DNA of 64,000 nucleotides, from NCBI GenBank assembly GCA_910584245.1, contig CAJTZF010000006.1, positions 21,909 to 85,908 of the forward strand. Direction: 5' to 3'. This document shows, piece by piece, positions 44,245 through 53,727 of this stretch. The notes under the pieces are model-generated. The model was given only the letters and a program-made list of their open reading frames with translations, was not told the origin of the DNA and did not search any database. This DNA comes from an uncultured Eubacterium sp. (GTDB lineage Bacteria > Bacillota > Clostridia > Lachnospirales > Lachnospiraceae). The translations under genes were made by a program, and so were the position numbers. The number at the start of each line of letters is the position of its first letter. The first letter of the stretch is position 1.

Positions 44245-45519
44245 TTAACATTTGTCAACCTCTGTTTTTCCCCTTTCCTCAATACCAGGCGATGGCATTT
44301 CCTGGCAAAACAACTTCAAATGCCTGATCTTTCTGCCCCGCTCCCCCGCTTTCTTTAATACCTGGAATGTAGAAATACCGCGAAGTTTCCGGTTGTTATT
44401 TATAAAGCGGACGAGCGTCAGCACCCAAAGAGCCGGCCACAAAAATAAAACCTTACTTTTTTTCGGATGATTCAGACACATTTGATGATGAAATTCCCGC
44501 AAATATCCGGCGAGCCCCCCGCCCCGGGCAATCACCATGCGCCCCTCATCCTGCATACCAAATTCTCCGGCGTCCAAAATATCCCGCATAAATGCCCTGC
44601 ACCTTTTCAGACTAACATATTGTGTCACAATTTGGCTGGCATTTTGTTTTGCAAGGCCAAAATACTCTACACACAAGCTGGTAACCATATCGGAAAACCC
44701 CGTTAGTCCCGCCTCCAAAATCCGGTTCCGGTACCTCCCAATCTCATCCGGCGTTCTGTTCTTATTCCAGAACACCACCCAGTCACAGAGGAGCTTTAGG
44801 CCAAAACCTGCCCGCAAAAAATGGTGCAGCATATGAAGAAGCAGATAATAGGCATGATCCCCATCCTCTAGCACTGGAAAATCCAGTCCCATTACATTTT
44901 CTCTCCGTATCCGCCCGTCCATTTCCCGGAGCTGCCGCCCCAATACCGCATTCACTCTCCGGTCGTCAAACGGTTCCGCCAACATAACGTGCAGTTCAAT
45001 GTCGATGCCCTCTTCCGTTCTCCACACCTGGTGATGATGGGAGAAATGTCCCTCTTTTTTCTTAAATCCCGCCACATCCATAATATGCTCCGCCTCTTCG
45101 TATGTGCCCTCACTCGTCAAAAGCAAATCTATGTCACCGGATTTCCGCAGTTCCGGCACGGGATAGCAACCAGCCGCCGCCGCTCCCTTGAGCACCGCTA
45201 CACGTAATCCTGCCTTTTGCATTCTCCCCACTAAATAATGGGTAAGAAACATGAGACGGTAGCTCTGCTGTACCGTCTGGCGGCTCTCATTACTTATGCA
45301 GACGGCAAATGAGGCCGGAATTTCATTTCCCTGCTCCAAAATGGGATATAAAAGCGGTAAAACGGCATGATGCTGCGCAATCTGAAGCAACCGGTCCCAA
45401 TCGGGGACAGGCGCCCCGGCCATCCCGTCTCCCCACTCTCCCTGATTCAGTATCACAGAGAGACTGCGCAGCAGCCATTGTTCTTCCGCAGACAGCTCCC
45501 GGTCGTTCGAATTATGCAT
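44245..45519 (-). CDS. NTP_transf_5-type nucleotidyltransferase
   Basis: A 424-residue protein of the uncharacterised nucleotidyltransferase family (PF14907). The core A-V-L-K-G-A-A-A ... LRKSGDIDLLL (about residues 108-136) holds the G-x-x-D-x-D metal motif, with a further acid in IDIELH. Family members accompany PqqD and HprK-like genes in lasso-peptide and exopolysaccharide clusters. Here two PqqD genes are in the window. It overlaps the flippase stop by eight bases; ribosome site GGAAGG. Confidence 0.82.
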   Translation of the reverse strand: MHNSNDRELSAEEQWLLRSLSVILNQGEWGDGMAGAPVPDWDRLLQIAQHHAVLPLLYPILEQGNEIPASFAVCISNESRQTVQQSYRLMFLTHYLVGRMQKAGLRVAVLKGAAAAGCYPVPELRKSGDIDLLLTSEGTYEEAEHIMDVAGFKKKEGHFSHHHQVWRTEEGIDIELHVMLAEPFDDRRVNAVLGRQLREMDGRIRRENVMGLDFPVLEDGDHAYYLLLHMLHHFLRAGFGLKLLCDWVVFWNKNRTPDEIGRYRNRILEAGLTGFSDMVTSLCVEYFGLAKQNASQIVTQYVSLKRCRAFMRDILDAGEFGMQDEGRMVIARGGGLAGYLREFHHQMCLNHPKKSKVLFLWPALWVLTLVRFINNNRKLRGISTFQVLKKAGERGRKIRHLKLFCQEMPSPGIEERGKTEVDKC

Positions 45520-47065
45520 GATGGCCTTCCTCCTCTTTCTTACGCTTTCCGAGCATATATTTCATTTTGCTGAGTAAAAAAGCAAATTCCTTTGTCCTGC
45601 AATAACACAGGAAAAAAATTAAATTAGGTACGCATAGACAAATAAGCAGCCGGTAAAGCAGCAGATCCCATACGGTCCCGGACACCATACGGCAAAGCGC
45701 GTCCGTCACAATCCCCGCCATCCCAATCACAGCCGTATAAAATATATATCGGAAAAAATACGAATGGACGGATATCTTGAGGGAATGACGGTACAACATC
45801 CAGGGTTCCACCCAGAAGGACGTTAGCATCGTGCTCACCAATGTCCCCGCAAACACACCGGCCGTGCCATACCTCCTCGCCAAAATAACCGATACTATTA
45901 AGTTCAGCAGCGCACCCGCCAGCGACTTATAGCGGTCAAACCAGAACAAACCGAGAGAATCCCGGAATACGAGCGTCGCTTGCCGCATGCCGGTCACAAA
46001 AAAGTTCAGGCATAAAATAAGAACTACGCTGGTTGGAAACACATATTGAATACCAAAACTGATCTCCACAAAAGGGTTTAACAACTCATACAGACCGATC
46101 ACAGCAAACCCGTACATCCACTGTCCGACAAAAAATGAGCTCTCAAAAATACGCCGCACCCGCACGCAGTCCTCGGTCACGCCAAGGTTTCCCACACTGG
46201 CCGTAATTCCCCGAAACAACTGGCTTACGAGCTGGTGAATCGATCCGATCACCAGGTAGTAATTGGAATAGCACCCCACGCTAACGATGCCAACGATGGA
46301 TGACAGCATAAGATTATCCGTATTATTTACAACGACATCCCCGACCTTATGCATTAGCATCGCCCGTATGTTTTTGAATATTCCCTTGCGCTCCTCCCTG
46401 GCCAGGGGAACCGTATTTTTCTCCTTCAAATACGGATATAAACGATCTGCCTTCCTGGATATGCCGATATTATTTCCAAGTGTACAAATGAGATAAACTA
46501 CCAGAAAGAGGATAAAATTGTGCGTCGTGATGAGCAGTACAATCTGGACCGTATCCTGGATAATGAGAAACGCCATCTGGTAAACTTCTCCGATATAACT
46601 GAGCTGGTGGGCGTCAATAAGCGTCTTTTTATAAATTAGCAGGTAAGATAGCACAGAATTGGCCAAATACATCAAATAGATCGGAATTAAATGATCTACC
46701 CCTGGCTGGTTCTTAATCAAAATATCCATAAAGGGGATTACTGCCAGTCCGCCCACAAACACGATTCCCGCCACCAGACGGTAAAACTGGCAATACAGCC
46801 TCATCAACGATTTTTGTTTTTCAAAATCATCTTCGGCAATCGGCTTGTACAGCGCATATGTGATCGCAGTCCCCACGCCGAGTTCAGACAATGCAAGCAC
46901 ATTTAGCACATCCGAAAAAAGACCATTTACCCCTACATAGCTCTCACTCAGGCAATGGGTAAACACAACCCGCGTCGCAAATCCCATCAATATTGCGACT
47001 ATTTTCGATATCATCGCCGCCGTCGTATTCCGTACGGAATACTCGGTTCTGCTCCGGTCTGCCAC
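45512..47065 (-). CDS. Wzx-like polysaccharide flippase
   Basis: A 518-residue protein with about 14 membrane segments of the MATE/MVF polysaccharide exporter superfamily. It probably moves an undecaprenyl-linked oligosaccharide to the outer leaflet. The longest frame goes to 47272, but the GTG at 47063-47065 has AGGAGG seven bases upstream and starts V-A-D-R-S-R-T-E-Y. The longer version would cover the divergent promoter and gene start. Distinct from PelG, so the region has two transporters. Confidence 0.87.
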   Translation of the reverse strand: MADRSRTEYSVRNTTAAMISKIVAILMGFATRVVFTHCLSESYVGVNGLFSDVLNVLALSELGVGTAITYALYKPIAEDDFEKQKSLMRLYCQFYRLVAGIVFVGGLAVIPFMDILIKNQPGVDHLIPIYLMYLANSVLSYLLIYKKTLIDAHQLSYIGEVYQMAFLIIQDTVQIVLLITTHNFILFLVVYLICTLGNNIGISRKADRLYPYLKEKNTVPLAREERKGIFKNIRAMLMHKVGDVVVNNTDNLMLSSIVGIVSVGCYSNYYLVIGSIHQLVSQLFRGITASVGNLGVTEDCVRVRRIFESSFFVGQWMYGFAVIGLYELLNPFVEISFGIQYVFPTSVVLILCLNFFVTGMRQATLVFRDSLGLFWFDRYKSLAGALLNLIVSVILARRYGTAGVFAGTLVSTMLTSFWVEPWMLYRHSLKISVHSYFFRYIFYTAVIGMAGIVTDALCRMVSGTVWDLLLYRLLICLCVPNLIFFLCYCRTKEFAFLLSKMKYMLGKRKKEEEGHHA

Positions 47066-47066
47066 C

Positions 47067-47095
47067 TTGACACCTCCTGCCTTATTTTTTATAAT
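47067..47095 (+). promoter_or_regulatory. perfect consensus promoter of DUF4832 gene
   Basis: TTGACA (47067-47072), 17 bases, TATAAT (47090-47095). It starts two bases from the GTG of the divergent flippase, so the flippase ribosome site lies inside this promoter. Confidence 0.8.
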
Positions 47096-47126
47096 GTATA
47101 AAACGATCAAAAAATCGGAGGACAAC

Positions 47127-48542
47127 ATGCATACATTATCCCGCAAACTCTTCATCACTGCGGCCTGCATACTTGCAGCCGCGCTCGTTTTCACACTGGC
47201 CATCCAAAGACTTTGCAAAAGGGATATCCAGTTTGACCCCGTTCCGCTGCATGAGAGCAACGGCATACTCAAACTTCCGTACTGTGGCTTCTACCACCTC
47301 TACGGCTACACCCTCTCGGAAAAAGAAACCAGGGATGCAGAGGAATGGTGCCGCAGCATGCTGGCAAACGATTCCCAGTCCATCGTGCTGCTGGAAATCA
47401 ACCTGCGCAATTACGCCAGCCGGGACATCAGCCGGCGCGCCCTTGAGCAGCTAGAAACCGTTCTTTCCTCCTTTTCCGGTGCAAATAAACAAATCATTCT
47501 CCGTTTTCTCTATGACTGGGACGGAAACGCGCTCCAAACCGAGCCAGGAAGCCGCCGCCGCATAAAAAAGCATATGGAACAAACAGCCCCTGTCGTAAAC
47601 CGCTTCTCCTCCCACGTGTTTCTAATGCAGGGAGTCTTTACCGGGAACTGCGGCGAAATGAACCAGACGCATTATGGTGGCAATGACGATATTACCGACC
47701 TTATGGCTACATTATCAAAAGCCATCTCACCGGAAATCTTCTTGTCGGTGCGAACTCCACAGCATTTGCGGACGATCGTCGGTTCCGGATCCCCGCTTTC
47801 CCAAACACAGGCCTACCGCGGCACGCTTATTTCGCGCCTGGGACTGTATAACGACGGTATGCTCGGCAATGTATTTGACTGCGGCACGTACGACGATACG
47901 CCGCGTTCGGGCAGCCCGGACTATACAGAAAAGGGCACCCGCGAAGAAGAAATTGCATTTCAAAATACACTTTGCCTCTACGTGCCGAACGGCGGCGAGG
48001 TCGTCCTTGACAACCCATTCAACGACCTGACGGCGGCCATCGCCGATCTTTCACAAATGCATGTATCCTACCTGAGCTGTGACCACGACGCCGCCGTGCT
48101 GGATAAATGGAGGGCGTCGGTCTACAAGCCGGCGGATCCTAACATATTTGAAGGTATGAGCGGCTATGACTACATCGCCGCCCACCTCGGTTACCGCTAT
48201 GTCGTCCGCCAGCTGGAAATAGAGCCGTCCGATGCGGCCACCTTCCGCTTATCCATTGAAAATACCGGGTTTTCCCCCGCCTACCGCCCATTTGAAACAA
48301 CGCTTCTACTCCAGGAAAATACGTCCGGCCAGCAAATTACCATTCCCGTCTCCCTCGATACCCGCACATTACTGCCAAACGAAATATACCACATAACTGC
48401 GGCCATTCCATCCATCGGGACAGGGAGCTACTCCGTAACCCTTTCCATGCGGGATCCCGCCACCGGATGTTCCATTCCGTTTGCCAATAATGGCGCCGAA
48501 ACAGGGGACGGCCTGGCTTGCGGCCAACTAAACATTTCGTAA
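47127..48542 (+). CDS. membrane-anchored DUF4874/DUF4832 protein
   Basis: A 471-residue protein with one N-terminal membrane segment (about 8-28) and a large extracytoplasmic part. It shares a motif series with the opposing gene: L-R-F-L-Y-D, G-x-x-G-E-M, F-L-x-V-R-x-P, L-(Y/F)-N-D-G-(M/I)-L-G, V-P-N-G-G-E, then a beta domain with F-A-N-(N/G)-G. The N-terminal part looks like a TIM-barrel, glycosidase-like fold, but catalysis is unproven. GGAGG five bases before the ATG. Its stop codon abuts that of the next, convergent gene without a gap. Confidence 0.8.
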   Translation: MHTLSRKLFITAACILAAALVFTLAIQRLCKRDIQFDPVPLHESNGILKLPYCGFYHLYGYTLSEKETRDAEEWCRSMLANDSQSIVLLEINLRNYASRDISRRALEQLETVLSSFSGANKQIILRFLYDWDGNALQTEPGSRRRIKKHMEQTAPVVNRFSSHVFLMQGVFTGNCGEMNQTHYGGNDDITDLMATLSKAISPEIFLSVRTPQHLRTIVGSGSPLSQTQAYRGTLISRLGLYNDGMLGNVFDCGTYDDTPRSGSPDYTEKGTREEEIAFQNTLCLYVPNGGEVVLDNPFNDLTAAIADLSQMHVSYLSCDHDAAVLDKWRASVYKPADPNIFEGMSGYDYIAAHLGYRYVVRQLEIEPSDAATFRLSIENTGFSPAYRPFETTLLLQENTSGQQITIPVSLDTRTLLPNEIYHITAAIPSIGTGSYSVTLSMRDPATGCSIPFANNGAETGDGLACGQLNIS

Positions 48543-49841
48543 TCACAGGCGGTGAAGTCTGCCAAGCAGCACCCTCTCCATGCCGTGCCCGCCGTTTGCA
48601 AACAAAATGCTGCGCTGGTCCTTTGCGCGCCGGAGAGACAAGTAAAAGTTTCCTTCCCTCAGCGGCACCCGGTGGGAAATGCGCACAGTCCCGCCGCTGC
48701 CCCAGCCCTTCACATCACAGGAAACCATATCCCTGTGGCATTGTCCCTCCAACTCCTCATGCTCCACGAATAACTGCGCGCTTTCGTACATGTTTGAAAA
48801 ACCCACATTTTTAATATCCACATAAAGAACTGCGTATTCGCTTCGCGGCTCCCACTGCATGTCCGCATATTCTACAAAAAAGCGGTAGCCCAGATGACAT
48901 CCGATATAATCCAATCCATTCATACCTTTCCAGACGCCTTCTTCCTCCCATTTCAATGTCTTCCAATACTCCAGAACCCTTTTATCGTGGCATCGGTTTA
49001 AATAGCCAATATGCATACTGCGCAAGCGCTCCACAATACCTTCCAGCGGCTGCCGGGCCGTATACTGCCCGTACACCGCCTCTCCTCCGTTCGGGACGTA
49101 TTGACACAATCTCTCCTGAAACCAAAGCTCCTCTTCTGGAAGCCAGGCCGCCTCCCATCCGGCTGTGTCCCGCGCCGACGTCCCATAGGTACCGAGATCC
49201 GTATCGGATCCTAAAATGCCGTCATTAAAAAGACCTATTTTCGCTCTTTTGACAGCCATCTCCACATCCTCACTGGAAAATATCTGTCTCCATTGCGACG
49301 GTTTCCGCACGGCGAGAAAAAATTGTCCCCCGGATATGTCCGCCAGCTTCCGGCCAAGCTTTTTTACATATTTCCCAGAAAGATACCGGGACGTATGCAT
49401 CTCCCCCCAGCTTCCCACAAGCATGCCCTGGTACACATACAAATACGGCGCATACTTCCGGAGCAGAGGCGCCAGCTGTTCCAGATGCCGCTCTACCTGG
49501 CTGAACTGCCCTGGTTCCTGTTCCATCCCTTTGCCTGCCAAATCATAGACGAACCGCAAAAGAATGTCCCTTTTTCCTGCGAACGCATGTAAAATCCGGT
49601 CCGCCGAATCCAGCTGTTTTTGTGTCAGCCCGTCTCCGGCATGTTCCAGACAGATGAGAAGGAGCGCCAGGGTATCCGGTCCGTCGCAAACCTCCCGCAC
49701 CCGCTCTAACTCTTCCTCCCGGCAGCCCTGCCCAATACAAAACGTATAGATCTCATACCATCCTCTTCCTGGATTACAAATGATCTGCGTACTTTCCTCA
49801 AATTCTGGCGGAACAAATTTCCACTTACTCCTCTTTCTCAT
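48543..49841 (-). CDS. DUF4874/DUF4832 protein, no signal peptide
   Basis: A 432-residue paralogue of the convergent gene, with the same motif series (LLRFVYD, GSWGEM, FLAVRKP, LFNDGILG, VPNGGE, FANGG) but neither signal sequence nor membrane segment, so it may act inside the cell. It is the last gene of the pel-like operon. ATG at 49841 with GGGGG six bases upstream; it overlaps the end of the GT2 gene by 17 bases. Possibly a glycan-binding or hydrolase protein; function unknown. Confidence 0.8.
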   Translation of the reverse strand: MRKRSKWKFVPPEFEESTQIICNPGRGWYEIYTFCIGQGCREEELERVREVCDGPDTLALLLICLEHAGDGLTQKQLDSADRILHAFAGKRDILLRFVYDLAGKGMEQEPGQFSQVERHLEQLAPLLRKYAPYLYVYQGMLVGSWGEMHTSRYLSGKYVKKLGRKLADISGGQFFLAVRKPSQWRQIFSSEDVEMAVKRAKIGLFNDGILGSDTDLGTYGTSARDTAGWEAAWLPEEELWFQERLCQYVPNGGEAVYGQYTARQPLEGIVERLRSMHIGYLNRCHDKRVLEYWKTLKWEEEGVWKGMNGLDYIGCHLGYRFFVEYADMQWEPRSEYAVLYVDIKNVGFSNMYESAQLFVEHEELEGQCHRDMVSCDVKGWGSGGTVRISHRVPLREGNFYLSLRRAKDQRSILFANGGHGMERVLLGRLHRL

Positions 49842-50607
49842 CCGCAGCCCCCACATCCATCTTCATAATGCGGATCCCGATCCACACCGCAATAATAGAG
49901 TAAATCATCCGGCACATATAAAACAGCGGCCGGAGCCCGGAATGCATACTGACCCCCTCTGTCCGCGGATGCATGACAGCCGGTACCTCGACGAGACGGT
50001 ACCCCAGCAAAAGCATTTGCATAATGATATTGGCATCCGGGTATCTGTCATCGAAATGATTATATAGGGAGTAAAAAATGACAACCCGCCTGCTCAAGCC
50101 TTGCAGCCCGGTCGTGGGATCGGCTATTTTCCGCCCGGTTCCCAACAATATCATAAACCGGAACAGCGACCATGCGAGCTTTTTTGGCGCGGACACGGGA
50201 TAGGGAGAACTCCCCTCTAAAAAGCGCGAGCCAAGCACGATATCCGGATATTTTCCATCCTTGTCAGCGGTCTTCAACTGTTTGTAAATGACAGGAATGT
50301 TGCACACATCGTGCTGCCCGTCTGCATCCATCTGGATGACGTACTGATACCCCCGCCGGATCGCATATTTATACCCGAGCTGCAACGCACTTCCATACCC
50401 TAAATTAAACACATGGGTGACAATCTGATGCTTTCTTCCCTTGACAATCCAGTTCGTCGCATCGGAAGAGGCGTCATTCATAATAAGTACGTCAGCAATT
50501 TCCTCGATCTCTGGCTGCTCAAGCTGCTCTAACAGTTTTTCAATATTTTTTTCCTCGTTATAAGCGGGAATAATAATTAGTAATTCTTTCGAAGTTCCTC
50601 TTTTCAT
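49825..50607 (-). CDS. GT2 glycosyltransferase, dolichol-phosphate-synthase-like
   Basis: A 260-residue GT-A enzyme of the DPM1/polyprenyl-phosphate-sugar synthase type: IIIPAYNEEKNIEKLL, IMNDASSDAT, metal motif MDADGQHD near residue 95, GSRFLEG near residue 128 and PTTGLQG. A short hydrophobic C-terminal segment may hold it to the membrane. Such enzymes charge a polyprenyl phosphate with a sugar for use by GT-C transferases on the outside; a GT-C-like protein lies in the same operon. GAGG seven bases before ATG. Confidence 0.88.
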   Translation of the reverse strand: MKRGTSKELLIIIPAYNEEKNIEKLLEQLEQPEIEEIADVLIMNDASSDATNWIVKGRKHQIVTHVFNLGYGSALQLGYKYAIRRGYQYVIQMDADGQHDVCNIPVIYKQLKTADKDGKYPDIVLGSRFLEGSSPYPVSAPKKLAWSLFRFMILLGTGRKIADPTTGLQGLSRRVVIFYSLYNHFDDRYPDANIIMQMLLLGYRLVEVPAVMHPRTEGVSMHSGLRPLFYMCRMIYSIIAVWIGIRIMKMDVGAADEKEE

Positions 50608-50611
50608 ATGT

Positions 50612-51826
50612 CTACCTCGATTCCTCTTTCAGTAATGCCAGCAGACGGTCCAGCTGCGCTGGCTCCTGGAAATTCCTTTTTCCCGCCGCCTCACCATAGC
50701 GCGCGCAAGCCTCCGGGTCCCTTAGAAGCTCACGTATGCCATTGCAGATCCCCTCCGGGGACAGCTCACACATCCGTCCGTCTACTCCATCCGTCACCTG
50801 TTCACGGTTGCCGCTGCAGTCGGAAACCAAAATCGTACATCCAAGTGTCTGAGCCTCCTGGATCGCAATGCTCTTTCCCTCATACCGGGTCGCATGCACG
50901 TACAGATCGGTCTGCGCGTAATAGGGATACGGATTCTCCCGCGCCCCCAGCAAAAGGAAATCCTGCTCTAATCCATATTGCCGGATCAATTTTTCCAGCG
51001 CCCTGCGCTCCTCCCCCTCGCCCAGCACATACCAGCGGACCGCTTCTCCCTCCTCCCGCAGCAGCTTCATTGCCTCCACAGCAATGTCATAAGCTTTCTG
51101 CGCCGTCAGTCTCCCAACTGTCAAAATACGCGTTCCGTCAAAATCATCCTCAAACCCTCCGGGCTCGTTTGCCCTCGCCCGGATTCGTCCGGAATTGATA
51201 AGATTGTGGAAAATCTCTGTCTTCCCATCATACTCCGGATATGTGTCTAAAAAATGCCCACGGACCTCACCGGACACAGTAAAAATACGGTCATATTCCT
51301 CATAGCATCCACAGTCCAGCTCTCTCGTATAGCCTGCCTTCCCATAATCAATATGTATAAATCCCGCTTTCCTTTCCGCCGATACATGATCTGCGACATA
51401 GTAGGCGGAACCGCCTTCCAGATAAGCCACTGCCAGATCATACCGTTTTTTCTGCTCCGTCACACCGTCTGACATAAGGCGCCAGAGCAATTTATCTGGC
51501 AAAACGGCATGTTTTTTTAACATGATAAAAAAATTTTTTAATAAATATGGCATATTCCGCAAAAGGCTGGCGCGGCCAAACATCGTCCGGAAAATATACC
51601 GGTTGAGCTTTCGTTTCCCGTCCCTGTCAAGCACGGGGGAATCACAAAAATGTTCATTTAAAAGCGTCACATGCCGGGGAAGCTGATGAACCATTTCCCC
51701 CTGGTTCATCAGAACAAACAACGAAACATCGTATTCCTCCGGGGATAGCTGCCGGAGAAGCTCGATTAGGGCCGTCTCCGCCCCCGCCCCGCCAAGCGTA
51801 TTTATGACAAACAATATCTTTTTCAT
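50612..51826 (-). CDS. glycosyltransferase family 4
   Basis: A 404-residue GT-B enzyme. Starts MKKILFVINTLGGAGAE, has the linker ILTVGRLTAQKAYD near residue 237 and the E-x7-E donor motif YEGKSIAIQEA near residue 318. Probably extends or decorates the exopolysaccharide unit. The ATG at 51826 overlaps the DUF2304 stop as ATGA, so translation is coupled. Confidence 0.9.
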   Translation of the reverse strand: MKKILFVINTLGGAGAETALIELLRQLSPEEYDVSLFVLMNQGEMVHQLPRHVTLLNEHFCDSPVLDRDGKRKLNRYIFRTMFGRASLLRNMPYLLKNFFIMLKKHAVLPDKLLWRLMSDGVTEQKKRYDLAVAYLEGGSAYYVADHVSAERKAGFIHIDYGKAGYTRELDCGCYEEYDRIFTVSGEVRGHFLDTYPEYDGKTEIFHNLINSGRIRARANEPGGFEDDFDGTRILTVGRLTAQKAYDIAVEAMKLLREEGEAVRWYVLGEGEERRALEKLIRQYGLEQDFLLLGARENPYPYYAQTDLYVHATRYEGKSIAIQEAQTLGCTILVSDCSGNREQVTDGVDGRMCELSPEGICNGIRELLRDPEACARYGEAAGKRNFQEPAQLDRLLALLKEESR

Positions 51827-52221
51827 ATACACCCATCACCCCTGTCACTTTCTTCCTTTTCCCTGAGCTGCTCCAACTCGGCCAGAATCCGTTCATTCTC
51901 CTGGTTCAGAAGCGATACCTGCATCGCCAGCTCCTGCGTTTTCCTGCTTAATACAGATATATGAACGCTAATAAAGAACAAGCACCACACAAGGCAGAGT
52001 GCCGTTATAATAATAACGACCGTACCCGTCTCGCTTATATACTGGCTCCATACTGTCGGGCGGAGAAAAATCCCGGACACAATGAGCAAAACCGAAATAA
52101 CACCCCAGAGCAGACAGAACTGCTCTTTCAACCTCCGTTTTGACAGCGATAAAACCGTCTCCATCAAAACAAGTACCCCCGCCGCTATCATTACCGTGCG
52201 CAAAATTTCCCCAGTTTCCAT
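51823..52221 (-). CDS. DUF2304 membrane protein
   Basis: A 132-residue protein with three hydrophobic segments (about 5-25, 37-55, 66-95) and a charged C-terminal coiled coil (about 98-130, rich in Glu and Leu). DUF2304 proteins usually sit beside DPM1-like GT2 genes and may anchor or regulate them; such a gene is two positions downstream. ATG at 52221 with GAGGGG six bases upstream. Confidence 0.8.
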   Translation of the reverse strand: METGEILRTVMIAAGVLVLMETVLSLSKRRLKEQFCLLWGVISVLLIVSGIFLRPTVWSQYISETGTVVIIITALCLVWCLFFISVHISVLSRKTQELAMQVSLLNQENERILAELEQLREKEESDRGDGCI

Positions 52222-52254
52222 AGCCAACCCCTCATTTCTATCCGAGTACTGCGT

Positions 52255-53727
52255 TTATTCATGTACTGGTTTTTTCTTCTCCAAAAGCCTACGGTCAAAT
52301 ACTTTTGTATCCGGCTTTTTTCCATAAGCAGGCTCCAGCAGGCTTCCCTGGCAGAACACATGCTCATCCAGGTGGGCCTCCAGCCACCCGAGCCGGTGAT
52401 AGGCGACACACCAGCCGAGAAACGCCCCGGCCAGCACACCGGCGCCATACCATATTTCCGACAGATTCGCCGCAGCAACTGCACTGACACCTGTCGCCGC
52501 GCAAAATACCACTGCCGTCAAAAGCGCCCCATTCAGATCATTAAAATAATATAAAAATATAATGGCAGCGTACAAGATAAACAATATGAAATATCCCGCA
52601 GCCAGGCATGGGTATATTTTCAGTACCATACCGCCAAATCCAAAGCGGGGCAGCAACAGCGTACATACAAAAAACAATATGACTGAAACAATAAACTGAA
52701 TCCGGACCAGATTCATCAATTCTTCGGCCAGCTGCCGGAACATTCTGCTTTTCGCCAGCTCAATATCCATCTCGCGCCCGCCGATGACCGCTTCAGAATA
52801 CGCCTTATACCGCTCATGAAAATGCATCTCCACCCGCGAAATAAATATGACTGACGTCGTAATGCTCGTAAACATGGCGAGGTAGGTCGCCATATCATAC
52901 GATGTGACGCTTACAAACGTATTTGCCACTACCATGCGGAGATCGGTCGTCCAAAATACGAAATTGTGTATATATAATCCGAGCGTATAAATAAAATTCG
53001 TGACTACCAATTTCCAATATTTACGGAAATAGTGAAGCACCCTCTTGTATTCCCCGCTATTCTCCCGGAAGTAACTGCGGATTACCGCAATTTCCAGGCT
53101 GGCGATCAATAAAAACCCGATATCCAGCGCCGAGAGCACGGCGAACGTCTTTTCAAAATGAAATAGAGCCACAAACACATAAGACATCAGCACCGCCAGC
53201 GCCATTCCCAGCAAGAAAAAGAAAGAGATCTTTTTGTAATCCTTGCATATGGAAAGATACAGCATCCCGTAAAAGACGAGCACCAGACCGATATAACCGC
53301 AGTATCCCGCAAATACAAAATGCAGGGGCACATTGCCCGCCACGATATACTCGCGGACACAAAACGGGATTCCGGCCATACAGCTGACCGTTATATTCAT
53401 CACCAGTCCCACATAGAAGCACGGTAAAATATCGTCATAGGTTTCCTCATAAATGACATCTGACATATACCTCGATAGCACGGAATTAAACGGCGAAGCT
53501 GTCAACAGTGAAAAAATGAAAATATATAATACCGTACAGGCAAATAATTCCCTCTGCGCATATCCTGTCTTTGAGATCTCCAACATCAACTGCATTACCA
53601 TAATCGAGGCGATTACGAGTACCATCGGGGCAATGGTAATAACTGTGCTGTATCCCATGCCGACCAAATTTGTCGTCAGCGTATTCTTTCCGTATATTTT
53701 ATTCAGCTTTACACCGATTCCTGCCAT
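52255..53727 (-). CDS. pelG: PelG, exopolysaccharide transporter
   Basis: A 490-residue membrane protein with about 12 segments and the PelG start MAGIGVKLNKIYGKNTLTTN. PelG is a MATE-like transporter that forms the inner-membrane Pel complex with PelD, PelE and PelF and passes the polymer across. Between segments lies the conserved F-N-S-V-L-S-R-Y-M-S-D stretch. It follows pelF with a 19-base overlap, the classical pelF-pelG order. GGAGGG before the ATG. Confidence 0.9.
   Translation of the reverse strand: MAGIGVKLNKIYGKNTLTTNLVGMGYSTVITIAPMVLVIASIMVMQLMLEISKTGYAQRELFACTVLYIFIFSLLTASPFNSVLSRYMSDVIYEETYDDILPCFYVGLVMNITVSCMAGIPFCVREYIVAGNVPLHFVFAGYCGYIGLVLVFYGMLYLSICKDYKKISFFFLLGMALAVLMSYVFVALFHFEKTFAVLSALDIGFLLIASLEIAVIRSYFRENSGEYKRVLHYFRKYWKLVVTNFIYTLGLYIHNFVFWTTDLRMVVANTFVSVTSYDMATYLAMFTSITTSVIFISRVEMHFHERYKAYSEAVIGGREMDIELAKSRMFRQLAEELMNLVRIQFIVSVILFFVCTLLLPRFGFGGMVLKIYPCLAAGYFILFILYAAIIFLYYFNDLNGALLTAVVFCAATGVSAVAAANLSEIWYGAGVLAGAFLGWCVAYHRLGWLEAHLDEHVFCQGSLLEPAYGKKPDTKVFDRRLLEKKKPVHE

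Noticed and set aside
34792..45519. Lasso-peptide gene cluster
   Set aside because: PqqD, HprK-like, ABC and NTP_transf_5 are present, but there is no asparagine-synthetase-like cyclase, no transglutaminase-type protease and no recognisable precursor next to them.
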